Shown: piece by piece, positions 9,355 to 19,637 of the stretch
How the letters are laid out: every line of letters begins with the position of its first letter
How positions within the stretch are numbered: position 1 is the stretch's first letter
From: Onthophagus taurus
Taxonomy: Eukaryota; Arthropoda; Insecta; Coleoptera; Scarabaeidae
Assembly: GCF_036711975.1 (NCBI RefSeq)
Contig: NC_091972.1
Location: 28,897,001 to 28,961,000 of the forward strand
Length of the DNA: 64,000 nucleotides
Reading direction: 5' to 3'
The notes under the pieces: generated by a model
The model's input: the letters and a program-made list of their open reading frames with translations, nothing else
What the model was told of the DNA's origin: nothing
Database searches by the model: none
Made by a program: the position numbers and the translations under genes

Positions 9355-11298
9355 ATGCCTCTTAAAATGGAGAAGAAAACTTTATCCGCATCGTGTGTAG
9401 ACTTTCGCTTGTTTGCAAGCGTGGTCGACACACACATTATCGATAAGAACGGGACATTGACACCCGTTCCACCAAGCCGTCCGCCTTCCCCGTTGAAAGC
9501 GGCGACTAAATCTGCGCGTAAGGTCAGACCCGCCATCCCCGTGAAGGCGGCAACCAACGCTACCCCCGTTCTTGGCAAGACTGCCTCCCCTGTGGCGGCG
9601 GCAGCCAAATCATCAGGCCGCACCGCCTCCCTCGTGAAGGCGGCGACCAAGAAACCAGTTATTGGCAGAACTGCCTCCCCAGCGGAGGCGGCAGCCAAGG
9701 CAGGTATATCAGGCCGTACTGCTTCCTTAGAGGATGCGACGACCAGCGCGGCAGGCCGCACCGCCTCCCCTGAGCAGGTGGCGACCAAATGCACACGTAA
9801 GGTTAGTACCGCCATCCCCGAGAAGGCGACAACCGAAACAACCCCCGTCCTTGGCAGCACTGCCTCCCCAGTGGAGGCGAAAGCCATAGCACCATCAGGC
9901 CGTACTGCTTCCCTCGCGGATGCGACGACCAGCGCGGCAGGGCGCACCGCCTCCCTCGAGGAGGCGGCGACCACCTCCACTCCGAGGTCATTCGCCGAGG
10001 CGTTGGCTTCCATCCCGGCGGGTAAAATGGATGTCGACGTGGCAGTCGGTCCATCCAACGGGAAAAGAAAGGCCAGTAGCGACCTGGAGGACGAGTACTC
10101 GGAGGCCGTGCGTCCTCGATTGGAACACGTTTCCAAGCGGGTCCCCCCGGTAATCCTTCATGCGAAGGAAAACTGGGATTCCATTTCGGCGGAGATGGCG
10201 AGACTTCGGATCGCCTTTTCGAAAGCCAGAGCGGTTCCGCAAGGAATCAAGATTGAGCTCCCCACCGCGGAAGCCTATCGCGCCCTGGTGAAGATGTTGA
10301 TGGCTGGTAAACACCAGTACCACACATTCTCTCTACCGGAGGAAAAGCCGTTAAAGGTGGTTTTTCGAGGCGTCCCTACCAGTATCGGGGAGGACAGCAT
10401 TGCTGCCGACCTGAGAAAACAGGGATTCTGGCCCGATACGGTAAAACGTATGCGCCAGGGCTCTGAAAGGAGGCCGATCCCGTTAGTCCTGTGCGTCTTG
10501 AAAAAGACCGCGGACGCCAAACGGATCTTTGACCTCAAGACGGTCATGGCTTTAACCATAACTGTCGAGAGCGCCAAGAAGAAGACGGAAGTCGGCCAGT
10601 GTCATCGCTGTCAGCGTTACGGCCACTCCCAACGAATGTGCAACGGTGCACCTCGTTGCGTGAAGTGCGCTGGTGACCATCCGACGGCTTCCTGTGCCAA
10701 AGCAAAGGATGCGCCCGCCAAGTGCGTCCTTTGCGGTGGCCCTCATACCGCCAACTACAAAGGGTGCCCAAAACACCCGAAGGCGGCGGAAAAGAGGGCA
10801 CCGGCGGCAGCCCCAAAGGTCAAAGCGACCGTTCCCCCGAAAGCACCTATTCAGGCGCAAAAGGGGGACAAAAAGGCTCCAGTAGTCGCGGCGAAACCCG
10901 TGAAAGCGGTTAGTAGTCAGGCGAAAAAGCCGAAAGGCAACGCTAACGTTGCCCCCAAAGCGAACGCTCCAGCTACCAAGGTAGTTCGGAAAGAGGTCGC
11001 GGCGCCCAAAGCTAAGCTCAACGAGCCGAAGCAAAAGGCGACCGACGACCCCCCGAAGCTGTCGAGGTCGCAGAGGAGGCGTCGCAATAGGAGGCTTCGT
11101 AAAAGCGGGTCGATCGCGGTGGCTGAAACACCATTCCCGGTCAATGTTGCGGCACAGGCGGCGGTTGAACCCCCAACCGACCCCCTCGTCAACATACTGG
11201 CGATGATGAGCGAGGTCATCCAAATCGACAAATCCGATAGGGACGCACGAGTTAAGTTGTGCGTCCAAATCATGTCCGAGATGATGAAACTCTTATGA
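9355..11298 (+). CDS. HJ copy 1 ORF1 (Gag, CCHC RNA-binding protein)
   Basis: 647 aa from the ATG at 9355, chosen because copy 3 shares that methionine. Residues about 50-215 are degenerate repeats built on RTAS(P/L)xEAAxK. Residues about 328-400 form the PRE_C2HC-type domain found in Jockey, TART and HeT-A Gags. At about 415-475 are Cys/His knuckles, first CHRCQRYGHSQRMC, then a CVKCAGDH and a CVLCGGPH knuckle. Residues 478-582 are a Lys/Ala/Pro-rich tail ending in an Arg cluster (SRSQRRRRNRRLRK). It should coat the element RNA as an RNP and carry it into the nucleus. The stop overlaps the ORF2 start. The frame is intact and nearly the same in copy 3. Confidence 0.93.
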   Translation: MPLKMEKKTLSASCVDFRLFASVVDTHIIDKNGTLTPVPPSRPPSPLKAATKSARKVRPAIPVKAATNATPVLGKTASPVAAAAKSSGRTASLVKAATKKPVIGRTASPAEAAAKAGISGRTASLEDATTSAAGRTASPEQVATKCTRKVSTAIPEKATTETTPVLGSTASPVEAKAIAPSGRTASLADATTSAAGRTASLEEAATTSTPRSFAEALASIPAGKMDVDVAVGPSNGKRKASSDLEDEYSEAVRPRLEHVSKRVPPVILHAKENWDSISAEMARLRIAFSKARAVPQGIKIELPTAEAYRALVKMLMAGKHQYHTFSLPEEKPLKVVFRGVPTSIGEDSIAADLRKQGFWPDTVKRMRQGSERRPIPLVLCVLKKTADAKRIFDLKTVMALTITVESAKKKTEVGQCHRCQRYGHSQRMCNGAPRCVKCAGDHPTASCAKAKDAPAKCVLCGGPHTANYKGCPKHPKAAEKRAPAAAPKVKATVPPKAPIQAQKGDKKAPVVAAKPVKAVSSQAKKPKGNANVAPKANAPATKVVRKEVAAPKAKLNEPKQKATDDPPKLSRSQRRRRNRRLRKSGSIAVAETPFPVNVAAQAAVEPPTDPLVNILAMMSEVIQIDKSDRDARVKLCVQIMSEMMKLL

Positions 11299-13982
11299 TG
11301 ACTCATCGAAGACCGAGAGTACCGCAATCGCTTGAGTTGGCTTATTGGAACGCCAACGGCCTTGTCTGTAAACAGAATGAACTTCGCGAGTTCGCCGAAA
11401 GGTACGACCTTGACGCGATACTCATTTGCGAAACCCATCTGCGAGCGGGCGACAGGCCACGGCTGCCCAATTACCGCTTCTATCGAAACGATAGAGTTGG
11501 AGCAAGAGGCGGCGGGACAGCCATCTTTGTAAGGACCAGTTTGGATCATTACGAAGATCTGACTCCCCCTCTTCAACATCTCGAAGCTACTACGATTGTG
11601 GTACGAACACTATCGGGGTGCGTCCGCTTGGTCGCCGCCTACAATCCGCCGAATCGGCGGTTGTTGGAAGACGATCTAACGGGTGTCTTGGATACGGACA
11701 AAGGCGTGGTTATCGCCGGCGACCTAAACGCTAAGCACCCATCGTGGAACAGTCGGATCGCAAACGCGAACGGTAAAATACTGCGGAGTTTTACCGACGA
11801 GACGGGCATTGTCACCGATGCCCCCGCCGACCACACGTATTACCCGTCGAACGAAGGACAACGATCTGACGTTTTGGACGTGGTTGTAATTAAAGATGTC
11901 CGACTAGTTCATAGAGTTACCACGCTCAACGAACTTAGTTCCGATCATCTCCCTGTGCTGCTGCAGCTAGGAGACGTCCCGGACGTTCGCGTCCCGGTTG
12001 AACGTTCCACTGTATCGTGGCCGGCTTTTAGCGACCACTTGCACCACAATATGGGACAAATACGACCGATCCACAACGCTCAGGAACTGGATGAGGCTGT
12101 TGAACGACTCACGGTCGCAATCGAGGATTCTCTTCGATTCGCGACCAACACGATTCCCGTAAAGGACCATCGATGGGTGCTTCCGGCGCACATCAGGGAA
12201 CTTATGCGGGAGCGTGATCGCGTCAGGCGGACTTATCAGCGCAATTGGGATCCCGATCTCAAGCGTCGCTATAACCGTCTGCGCGGTGATGTGAGAAGGG
12301 AGCTCGCGGAGTTCCGATACGCGTCTTTCGACGCCAAACTCGACGCCCTGAACACCGAAGACGATCACTCCTGTTGGAAGATGGTCAAGGTGCTGAAGGG
12401 GAACACGACGCGCATGCCGCCCATTCACGGTGAAACCGGAATGGCTTTCACTCTCGAAGAGAAAGCAGAGGCTCATGCCGATAACTTCGAAAACCAGTGC
12501 AGCCCGCTATGCGACGATGACGAAGATGAAGATTTCATCGATCGAGTCGAACGCGTAGTGAGTAGGCGGCTGGCCGTAGAAGATCGTCGGCATATCGAGC
12601 ACGCTTCTCCGACCGAGGTGAAAGAGGCAATCGCGAGATGTAAGTCGAAGAAGGCATCGGGACCGGACGGGATAGGAAACGCTGCTTTAAAGGCCATGCC
12701 TTTAAAAGCGGTCGTTTCGCTGACGGGAATCATCAATGCGGCGTTCCGGCTGCGGCATTTCCCTACCAAGTGGAAATGCGCGGACGTCGTCGTGTTACCG
12801 AAACCCGGGGCGAACCTAACGTTCCCGCAAAGCTACAGGCCCATCAGTTTGCTTTCTTGTCTCGGCAAGGTATGCGAGAGGATCGTCCAGACGAGGCTAC
12901 AAAGATCAGTTCAAGATCTTAAGCTCATTCAGGACGAACAGTTTGGTTTCCGACCCAAACATTCGACCGTACACCAGGTACTGCGACTTGTCGAATACAT
13001 AACCGAAGGCTTCAATCGAAAGCAAAGCACTTGTGCGGCGCTTTTCGATGTTGCCAAGGCGTTCGACAAAGTATGGCATGAAGGACTTTTGTTCAAAATG
13101 CTAGAAGCGGGCGTGCCCCTGGCGTTGGTTCAATTGATCGCGTCCTATCTTGGCGGTAGGAAGGCGCGCATCAAATTGAACGGTACGCGTTCGACAGAGC
13201 GAATCCTAACTGCTGGCGTCCCTCAGGGGTCGTTGCTTTCACCGATACTCTTTTGTATCTTTGTTAGCGACCTACCCCGGTGCGAGGGCACTCAGTTAGC
13301 GATGTACGCCGACGATGTATGCATCTACAGCAGATCTTGGTCCCCCGAGATCGCCGCTCGTAGACTGCAGACAGCATCGGATCAGCTGCAAGACTACTTC
13401 GCAAAGTGGCGGGTCAAAATCAACGCTGATAAAAGTACCGCAGTACTCTTTACTCGGCGTAGACAGAGACCCCCCGATGCGTTGGTACTGCGAGGGAACG
13501 AGCTTCCCTGGCATTCCGAAACCAGGTATTTGGGTGTCATTCTGGACTCTAAACTAACTTGGAAAAGTCACATCGAGGCCATGGCGAACCGGGCGAAGGT
13601 AGCTCTGGTCAATCTGTACGCTCTGATAAATCGCCGAAGTAAGTTGGATCCTCTCCGGAAGATTCGACTCTACAAAGCGGTTATCAGACCTGCGATGACA
13701 TACGCTTCTTCAGTCTGGGGTTACGCCGCGCACTCGCACGTGCAAAAACTCCAAGTGGTTCAGAACAAGGTCCTAAGGATGGCATTCGATGCTCCTTGGT
13801 TTGTCAGTAATGCGACACTGCACAATGATTCCCAGATGGTGACCATCGAGGAATTCATTCGGAACAAAGCCAGTACCGAGTTTACGCGGCTCGAAGACCA
13901 CCCAAATCCCCTCCTAGCGGGATTAACGGATTACGACGTTGAACACCTTCGCCATAAACGGCCAAGGCTGCTTCTCGTCTGA
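11295..13982 (+). CDS. HJ copy 1 ORF2 (APE endonuclease and reverse transcriptase)
   Basis: 895 aa. The ATG at 11295 overlaps the ORF1 TGA (ATGA), which suggests termination-reinitiation. The N-terminal APE-like endonuclease shows AYWNANGL (about 13), the catalytic ICETHL (about 44), GDLNAKHPSW (about 142) and SSDHLPVL (about 215). The RT shows LPKPG and SYRPISLLSC (about 500-520), FDVAKAFDKVWH (about 585), GVPQGSLLSP (about 641), the catalytic YADD at 671-674 and the LGVILD primer-grip region. The endonuclease nicks the target and the RT copies the RNA there (target-primed reverse transcription). All catalytic motifs are present. There is no RNase H domain, as is usual for Jockey elements. 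Confidence 0.95.
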   Translation: MMTHRRPRVPQSLELAYWNANGLVCKQNELREFAERYDLDAILICETHLRAGDRPRLPNYRFYRNDRVGARGGGTAIFVRTSLDHYEDLTPPLQHLEATTIVVRTLSGCVRLVAAYNPPNRRLLEDDLTGVLDTDKGVVIAGDLNAKHPSWNSRIANANGKILRSFTDETGIVTDAPADHTYYPSNEGQRSDVLDVVVIKDVRLVHRVTTLNELSSDHLPVLLQLGDVPDVRVPVERSTVSWPAFSDHLHHNMGQIRPIHNAQELDEAVERLTVAIEDSLRFATNTIPVKDHRWVLPAHIRELMRERDRVRRTYQRNWDPDLKRRYNRLRGDVRRELAEFRYASFDAKLDALNTEDDHSCWKMVKVLKGNTTRMPPIHGETGMAFTLEEKAEAHADNFENQCSPLCDDDEDEDFIDRVERVVSRRLAVEDRRHIEHASPTEVKEAIARCKSKKASGPDGIGNAALKAMPLKAVVSLTGIINAAFRLRHFPTKWKCADVVVLPKPGANLTFPQSYRPISLLSCLGKVCERIVQTRLQRSVQDLKLIQDEQFGFRPKHSTVHQVLRLVEYITEGFNRKQSTCAALFDVAKAFDKVWHEGLLFKMLEAGVPLALVQLIASYLGGRKARIKLNGTRSTERILTAGVPQGSLLSPILFCIFVSDLPRCEGTQLAMYADDVCIYSRSWSPEIAARRLQTASDQLQDYFAKWRVKINADKSTAVLFTRRRQRPPDALVLRGNELPWHSETRYLGVILDSKLTWKSHIEAMANRAKVALVNLYALINRRSKLDPLRKIRLYKAVIRPAMTYASSVWGYAAHSHVQKLQVVQNKVLRMAFDAPWFVSNATLHNDSQMVTIEEFIRNKASTEFTRLEDHPNPLLAGLTDYDVEHLRHKRPRLLLV

Positions 13983-14047
13983 CGATCCGGGAACCCGACT
14001 GTCCTTTCCAAATCCACTTCCGATATCGCTAATTTAGCGAATATTAA

Positions 14048-14536
<489 letters not shown>

Positions 14537-14601
14537 GAAATTTAAATTATGTACCTATTTTAATTTTGAGGACGACTGTTCTGTATTCAACATGACCACC
14601 C

Positions 14602-14617
14602 GGTTCTTTTCAGAACC
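14602..14617 (+). terminator. Histone mRNA 3' stem-loop of H4
   Basis: GGTTCTTTTCAGAACC, 65 nt past the H4 stop, followed by a purine-rich stretch (GAAAGTTAAAGAATG) suited to U7 snRNA pairing. Confidence 0.95.
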
Positions 14618-14619
14618 AC

Positions 14620-16046
14620 TATATTTATGAAAGTTAAAGAATGTTTTCACATACAATCCGGACAATTACGTACATATGTACATGTGTTAGGTTCGTTCCA
14701 ACCATACTTCAGACTACCAGTTGACGGCCGCAATCCTACGCAGTTGAAAAGTGCTGCCACGGTCCGACTGAACCGTGGACTGGTCCGCGACGTTTTGTCA
14801 AGCATTCCAACCACAGAATATTATGTTATTCTCTGGTTCCAAGAGCCGTCAGACAAGTTCATGTATAGTCGTCCACACCAAGATCCGGAATTACGATACG
14901 GCTGTAAAAGACCCTTAACAATAGAAAGGGCAATAGTTTTATGATGGTGCACATAAACAAGTCATAAATAAAGAGGTATCTTTTGGGTTCACACAAATCG
15001 TGCACGGCATATGCATAATTTAGAAGAATCAGATATTGATTCTGACTTAGTTCGGCCTTTAGGCTTACGTTTTCGATGTTATTAATATTATTATTATATA
15101 GTTTACTGACCAATACAGTTAAGTATAATGAACTCAAAGAAATTCATTGACTTTCCTGACTTTCTAAACTATGCAGGGTTCTCGGTCTCGTATTAGGTAG
15201 AAATGGTTAAGTACCCTTAACCGCAGAGAAGCGAGGGTATACAATTTATGGTGGTTGTAATTTCGGATCTTTTCCATTTGTGCAGCCTGTCTGTTAGTAT
15301 TTGTTATGGTTATGTTTACTATGAAAGCGTATATTTGGATTATTTTCTATTCTTTTACATGTTTCGGGTATTTTGTTTAACAAATTTTTAACAACTTTTA
15401 TTTCATATTATGCATGTTTTATGATAACTTTTATAGATAAATTAATCAATAAATATGTAAACACATAATAATAATAATATCTTTATTTCGCTAAAATACA
15501 AAAAAAAATACATAAAATTCTGTATTGCAAAAACGTCCAGAAAAAAAAAATATAATAAGTTTGAGTTTAAAACAGTTTATGTAGGGAGGAAGAAAAAAAA
15601 AGAAAAATAATTGCAAATAATTGTAAACACATGCATATCTTTATTTCATTTTTCTACTATTACCGCTATTACGTTTTTTTAGTTCATTATTGTTTAAAAA
15701 ATAAGTAAATGAATTTCGTTTAAAATGGTAAACTGTGCTTGCAGCACCAATTCTCGGCAGGGTTCCGTTCCAAGGAACATGCGCAAAAGAAAGTCGTGAA
15801 TTAGTCGTGTACGCGTACAGGAACGGGGCAAATTTGTACGGTTGTTCGGTTGGAACGAACTTATCTTAACTATTATAACTTATGAAAAAACACCATGTTG
15901 TTTGTTATATTCAAAACTCGAAGAATCTATGAGTAGAGTGTTCGTTCGTTCTTATACGTAACACGTTAACAATATATGACAGTATTAACAATTTGTTTTT
16001 GTTACAACGTATATTTTCGGGTGAAATACGCACAACGACTAGAATG
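14620..16046. other. Spacer between H4 and H2A copy 1
   Basis: No supportable gene. From about 14880 the spacer is present again in inverted form at about 62990-63999, which shows it is part of the duplicated histone unit. The 14627-14944 frame has no coding features. A short non-LTR insertion (15467-15621) is present only in this copy. Confidence 0.6.
15467..15621 (-). mobile_element. 5'-truncated non-LTR insertion with 11-bp target duplication
   Basis: A 155-bp insert flanked by TGTAAACACAT (15456-15466 and 15622-15632). On the minus strand it ends in AATAAA followed by a (TTA)n tail, the 3' end of a non-LTR element. The inverted sister spacer carries one uninterrupted target (63544-63554), so this insertion followed the duplication or was lost cleanly from the sister. 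Confidence 0.8.
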
Positions 16047-16051
16047 TCATT

Positions 16052-16146
16052 ATTTACCATCTACCTGAAAATGTCGGGTTGGATGGTCCGTTGAAAAAAA
16101 AACTTTAACATTCAGATCCACACGAACAAGCAGGTAGACGGTAAAT
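16052..16146. repeat. Foldback (MITE-like) element, copy 1
   Basis: ATTTACCATCTACCTG (16052-16067) faces CAGGTAGACGGTAAAT (16131-16146), one mismatch, with weaker complementarity extending about 25 bp outward on each side. The sister is at 63031-63126. HJ copy 3 begins beside a third, broken copy at about 51118. Confidence 0.7.
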
Positions 16147-16272
16147 AAAGACGATTTAGTCATTGTACGTCGAAAACCCGAAAATATGCGTCATAGTATA
16201 TATCAACAAGTTTCATTTTTACTTATTGGTGTTGTGTGCGTGGATGTGGAAAAAATAATTAATACGACCAGT

Positions 16273-16371
16273 GTTAACACATCTTGCGCGACTAAACTCG
16301 TTTTGCATGGTATTGATGCCCGCTACACGGTAACACTTTGGCGGCAAAGTGCCCGCGCAAGATGTGTTAAC
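16273..16371. repeat. Hairpin repeat downstream of H2A, copy 1
   Basis: Perfect 18-bp arms GTTAACACATCTTGCGCG (16273-16290) and its reverse complement (16354-16371), with an inner CACTTTG/CAAAGTG stem. It lies about 190 bp past the H2A stem-loop and is kept in all three H2A flanks. Confidence 0.85.
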
Positions 16372-16564
16372 CGTGGTAGTGAAAATACGTCGTCACTGTT
16401 GTTGATGACGTCACATCGAAACTTTAAAAATCGAAAGTTATTTTTCGGTAAGTTTATCACTTAAGAGTTATTTAGAATTAACAATACTGTTACATTCAAA
16501 AAATTGATACAATTACACCACCGCAGCAGGCATCGATAGTTCATTATTCGACTATATTTTTTGT

Positions 16565-16580
16565 GGCCCTGAGAAGGGCC
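16565..16580 (-). terminator. Histone mRNA 3' stem-loop of H2A copy 1
   Basis: GGCCCTTCTCAGGGCC on the minus strand, 36 nt past the stop. It matches the histone consensus with a GC-richer stem than H3/H4/H2B. Confidence 0.95.
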
Positions 16581-16616
16581 GTTTTGTTAATATGGTGTGG
16601 CCAAGTTGTAATTAAA

Positions 16617-16994
<378 letters not shown>

Positions 16995-17083
16995 TTACAA
17001 TTAGTTGACTTGGTAGCGTGCCGAAATGTTCAACAAAATGTTTCAACGTAAACGATATCGTTGTCGACAACGTTTCAATACAG

Positions 17084-17240
17084 AGCTGAGCGGAATACAG
17101 GTTTTTCAAATATATATACCCAACTGCGCCGACGGTTCGACCAATAGCGGCCGTCAGCCAAGCGGTAGCAACGGGAGGCGTCACCTACTGATACGACGCT
17201 ACCACTTTATAAACGGCAAAAACAGGCCATTTTTATAACA
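17084..17240. promoter_or_regulatory. Divergent H2A/H2B promoter region, copy 1
   Basis: H2A side (minus): TATATATA at 17118-17111, then the intact start region ATTCCGCTCAGCT read on the minus strand (17096-17084), beginning 22 bp after the first T of the TATA. H2B side (plus): TATAAA at 17208-17213, with a second TATAA at about 17234; which one sets the H2B start is unclear. Confidence 0.75.
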
Positions 17241-17325
17241 CTGCATACTTCCTGTAGTGTACTGTCGTTACTGTCGATAGTCTTATCACCGATAAATTTT
17301 ATTAACTAATCAACGAACAACAACA

Positions 17326-17697
17326 ATGCCACCGAAAACTAGTGGGAAAGCAGCCAAAAAGGCGGGTAAAGCGCAGAAAAATATATCGAAAACCGATAAG
17401 AAGAAGAAACGCAAGAGAAAGGAAAGCTACGCTATTTACATTTACAAGGTATTGAAACAAGTTCATCCCGATACAGGTATTTCGAGCAAAGCTATGAGTA
17501 TAATGAACAGTTTTGTGAACGATATCTTCGAGAGGATAGCCGCTGAAGCATCCCGTTTGGCTCATTACAACAAAAGATCAACGATCACCAGTCGAGAAAT
17601 CCAGACTGCCGTCAGACTTCTGTTACCTGGAGAATTGGCAAAGCACGCTGTAAGCGAAGGCACCAAGGCCGTTACTAAGTACACAAGTTCCAAATAA
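17326..17697 (+). CDS. H2B: Histone H2B, copy 1
   Basis: 123 aa. An N-terminal Lys/Ala-rich tail ([17 protein letters not shown] and a KKKKRKRKE stretch) leads into the histone fold with [23 protein letters not shown]. The C-terminal helix ends AVTKYTSSK and contains the lysine that is ubiquitylated in other species. Full length, no introns, typical replicative H2B partner for the adjacent divergent H2A. The stem-loop follows 41 nt after the stop. It differs from copy 2 by one residue in the basic tail (TDKKKKRK here, TDTKKKRK there). Confidence 0.98.
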   Translation: MPPKTSGKAAKKAGKAQKNISKTDKKKKRKRKESYAIYIYKVLKQVHPDTGISSKAMSIMNSFVNDIFERIAAEASRLAHYNKRSTITSREIQTAVRLLLPGELAKHAVSEGTKAVTKYTSSK

Positions 17698-17737
17698 ATG
17701 GCGATATAAACATCCCCCTCCCTACCAAACTACGACC

Positions 17738-17753
17738 GGTTCTTTTCAGAACC
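17738..17753 (+). terminator. Histone mRNA 3' stem-loop of H2B copy 1
   Basis: GGTTCTTTTCAGAACC, the same 16-mer as in H3 and H4. Confidence 0.95.
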
Positions 17754-18018
17754 AAAAATTAGTATCTGAATAAAGAATATTGTCGCAATTTACAATATTT
17801 TTAAGTTAATAGTAGGTAATATATGTAAGTGCGATCCTTGTAAGTTGTATATACATAAGTTGTACATAAGTTGTCGAGATCGTTAATTTGTTTGATAATA
17901 TCCTCCTCATAAAGGTTGATAATATAAGTACGAAGACTTTCACGGCCGGTGTTAATTAAACTAGAACTAGAACCTTTCGGGTAAAGCCGTGCGTCTTTTG
18001 AAGAGATGTTCGTTACCG

Positions 18019-18257
18019 GAGATGGGAGGGACAGGAAACACGTGATGGAGTCAAACTCTCAACAACACTTAACAGGGTTTTTTATTTAGAATATTTTTTC
18101 ACAAGATTAGTAGTAACGATATTTGTAATATAATATCCTCTGAGTCGAACGGCCTTCCTGTTTATCCCAGCTTGATGAATTCCAACCAATGGGGTGCGTC
18201 CGACCATTCGGCGCGGTCTTCCCAGTGTTCGAAGGGACGGTAACCATCCCCTCAACA
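18019..18257 (-). repeat. Gypsy LTR (inverted-duplicate copy of the 3' LTR at 49012-49250)
   Basis: 239 bp, the reverse complement of the LTR at 49012-49250 with the same neighbours (H2B on one side, HJ on the other). Read on the minus strand it starts TGTTGAGGGG, has a TATA-like GGGATAAACAGG and an arthropod initiator in GACTCAGAGG. It came here with the duplication, not by a separate insertion. Confidence 0.8.
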
Positions 18258-18278
18258 ACCCCCGACAACCCTCAAGAG

Positions 18279-19421
18279 CCCATCAGTTTGCTTTCTTGTC
18301 TCGGCAAGGTATGTGAGAGGGTCGTCCAGACGAGGCTACAAAGATCCGTTCAAGATCCTAACCTCATTCAGGATGAACAGTTTGGTTTCCGACCCAAACA
18401 TTCGACCGTACACCAGGTACTGCGACTTGTCGAATACATAACCGAAGGCTTCAATCGAAAGCAAAGCACTTGTGCGGCGCTTTTTGATGTTGCCAAGGCG
18501 TTCGACAAAGTATGGCATGAAGGACTTTTGTTCAAAATGCTAGAAGCGGGCGTGCCCCTGGCGTTGGTTCAATTGATCGCGTCCTATCTTGGCGGTAGGA
18601 AGGCGCGCATCAAATTGAACGGTACGCGTTCGACAGAGCGAATCCTAACTGCTGGCGTCCCTCAGGGGTCGTTGCTTTCACCGATACTCTTTTGTATCTT
18701 TGTTAGCGACCTACCCCGGTGCGAGGGCACTCAGTTAGCGATGTACGCCGACGATGTATGCATCTACAGCAGATCTTGGTCCCCCGAGATCGCCGCTCGT
18801 AGACTGCAGACAGCATCGGATCAGCTGCAAGACTACTTCGCAAAGTGGCGGGTCAAAATCAACGCTGATAAAAGTACCGCAGTACTCTTTACTCGGCGTA
18901 GACAGAGACCCCCCGATACGTTGGTACTGCGAGGGAACGAGCTTCCCTGGCATTCCGAAACCAGGTATTTGGGTGTCATTCTGGACTCTAAACTAACTTG
19001 GAAAAGTCACATCGAGGCCATGGCGAACCGGGCGAAGGTAGCTCTGGTTAATCTGTACGCTCTGATAAATCGCCGAAGTAAGTTGGATCCTCTCCGGAAG
19101 ATTCGACTCTACAAAGCGGTTATCAGACCTGCGATGACATACGCTTCTTCAGTCTGGGGTTACGCCGCGCACTCGCACGTGCAAAAACTCCAAGTGGTTC
19201 AGAACAAGGTCCTAAGGATGGCATTCGATGCTCCTTGGTTTGTCAGTAATGCGACACTGCACAATGATTCCCAGATGGTGACCATCGAGGAATTCATTCG
19301 GAACAAAGCCAGTACCGAGTTTACGCGGCTCGAAGACCACCCAAATCCCCTCCTAGCGGGATTAACGGATTACGACGTTGAACACCTTCGCCATAAACGG
19401 CCAAGGCTGCTTCTCGTCTGA
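18279..19421 (+). pseudogene. HJ copy 2 ORF2, C-terminal half
   Basis: 380 codons in frame from the RT palm region (PISLLSC) to the normal C-terminus, with GVPQGSLLSP and YADD intact and nearly identical to copy 1 (one difference is APPDA to RPPDT near the thumb). It lacks the endonuclease and the first part of the RT, so it is dead. The in-frame ATG at 18189 lies in the LTR and is not a real start. Confidence 0.85.
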
Positions 19422-19598
19422 CGATCCGGGAACCCGACTGTCCTTTCCAAATCCACTTCCGATATCGCTAATTTAGCGAATATTAACTAATATATTTTCC
19501 GTCTGTTTTAGATCCGATGAAGAGGGTTAAGGAAGATTCCAGGAACCTCAAGAGGCCCGTCAAGTTCACCGTTCACCGTTCACCGTTCACCGTTCACC
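18279..19598 (+). mobile_element. HJ copy 2, 5'-truncated
   Basis: Begins inside the RT (PISLLSC) directly after ACCCTCAAGAG (18268-18278), the target sequence it shares with inverted sister 47751-48990. It ends in (GTTCACC)4 at 19571-19598. The right flank is not the matching target duplication but a palindrome and an HJ gag fragment, so this side was rearranged after insertion. Confidence 0.85.
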
Positions 19599-19603
19599 AT
19601 TTT

Positions 19604-19637
19604 GGGGAGGCGGTGCGGCAGGCCGCACCGCCTCCCC
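19604..19637. repeat. 16-bp perfect palindrome at a rearrangement junction
   Basis: GGGGAGGCGGTGCGGC (19604-19619) and its exact reverse complement (19622-19637), separated by AG. The right arm is ordinary HJ gag sequence (as at about 9750-9770), while the left arm does not exist in intact copies, so it looks like a snap-back copy made at the junction. Confidence 0.85.

Noticed and set aside
9021-10136. 371-codon antisense ORF opposite HJ Gag (also 51114-52106)
   Set aside because: It mirrors the GC-rich Gag repeats; its sequence is a repetitive Ala/Arg/Val translation with no family features and extends into the H3 promoter. It is a shadow of ORF1.
10552-11268. 238-codon antisense ORF opposite the Gag zinc-knuckle region
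   Set aside because: Open only because the sense strand is GC-rich and codon-biased; no motifs, and the knuckle-bearing frame is clearly the coding one.
14627-14944. 105-codon ORF downstream of H4
   Set aside because: It overlaps the histone 3' flank, shows no protein-like features, and I could not support it in the inverted sister spacer.
16186-16464. 92-codon ORF next to H2A copy 1 (and its sisters at 50794 and 62713)
   Set aside because: It spans the hairpin repeat and reads through both arms; conservation among copies is explained by duplication, and there is no start context or homology.
18189-18278. N-terminal extension of HJ copy 2 ORF2
   Set aside because: The in-frame ATG and following codons are gypsy LTR sequence; homology to ORF2 begins only at 18279.
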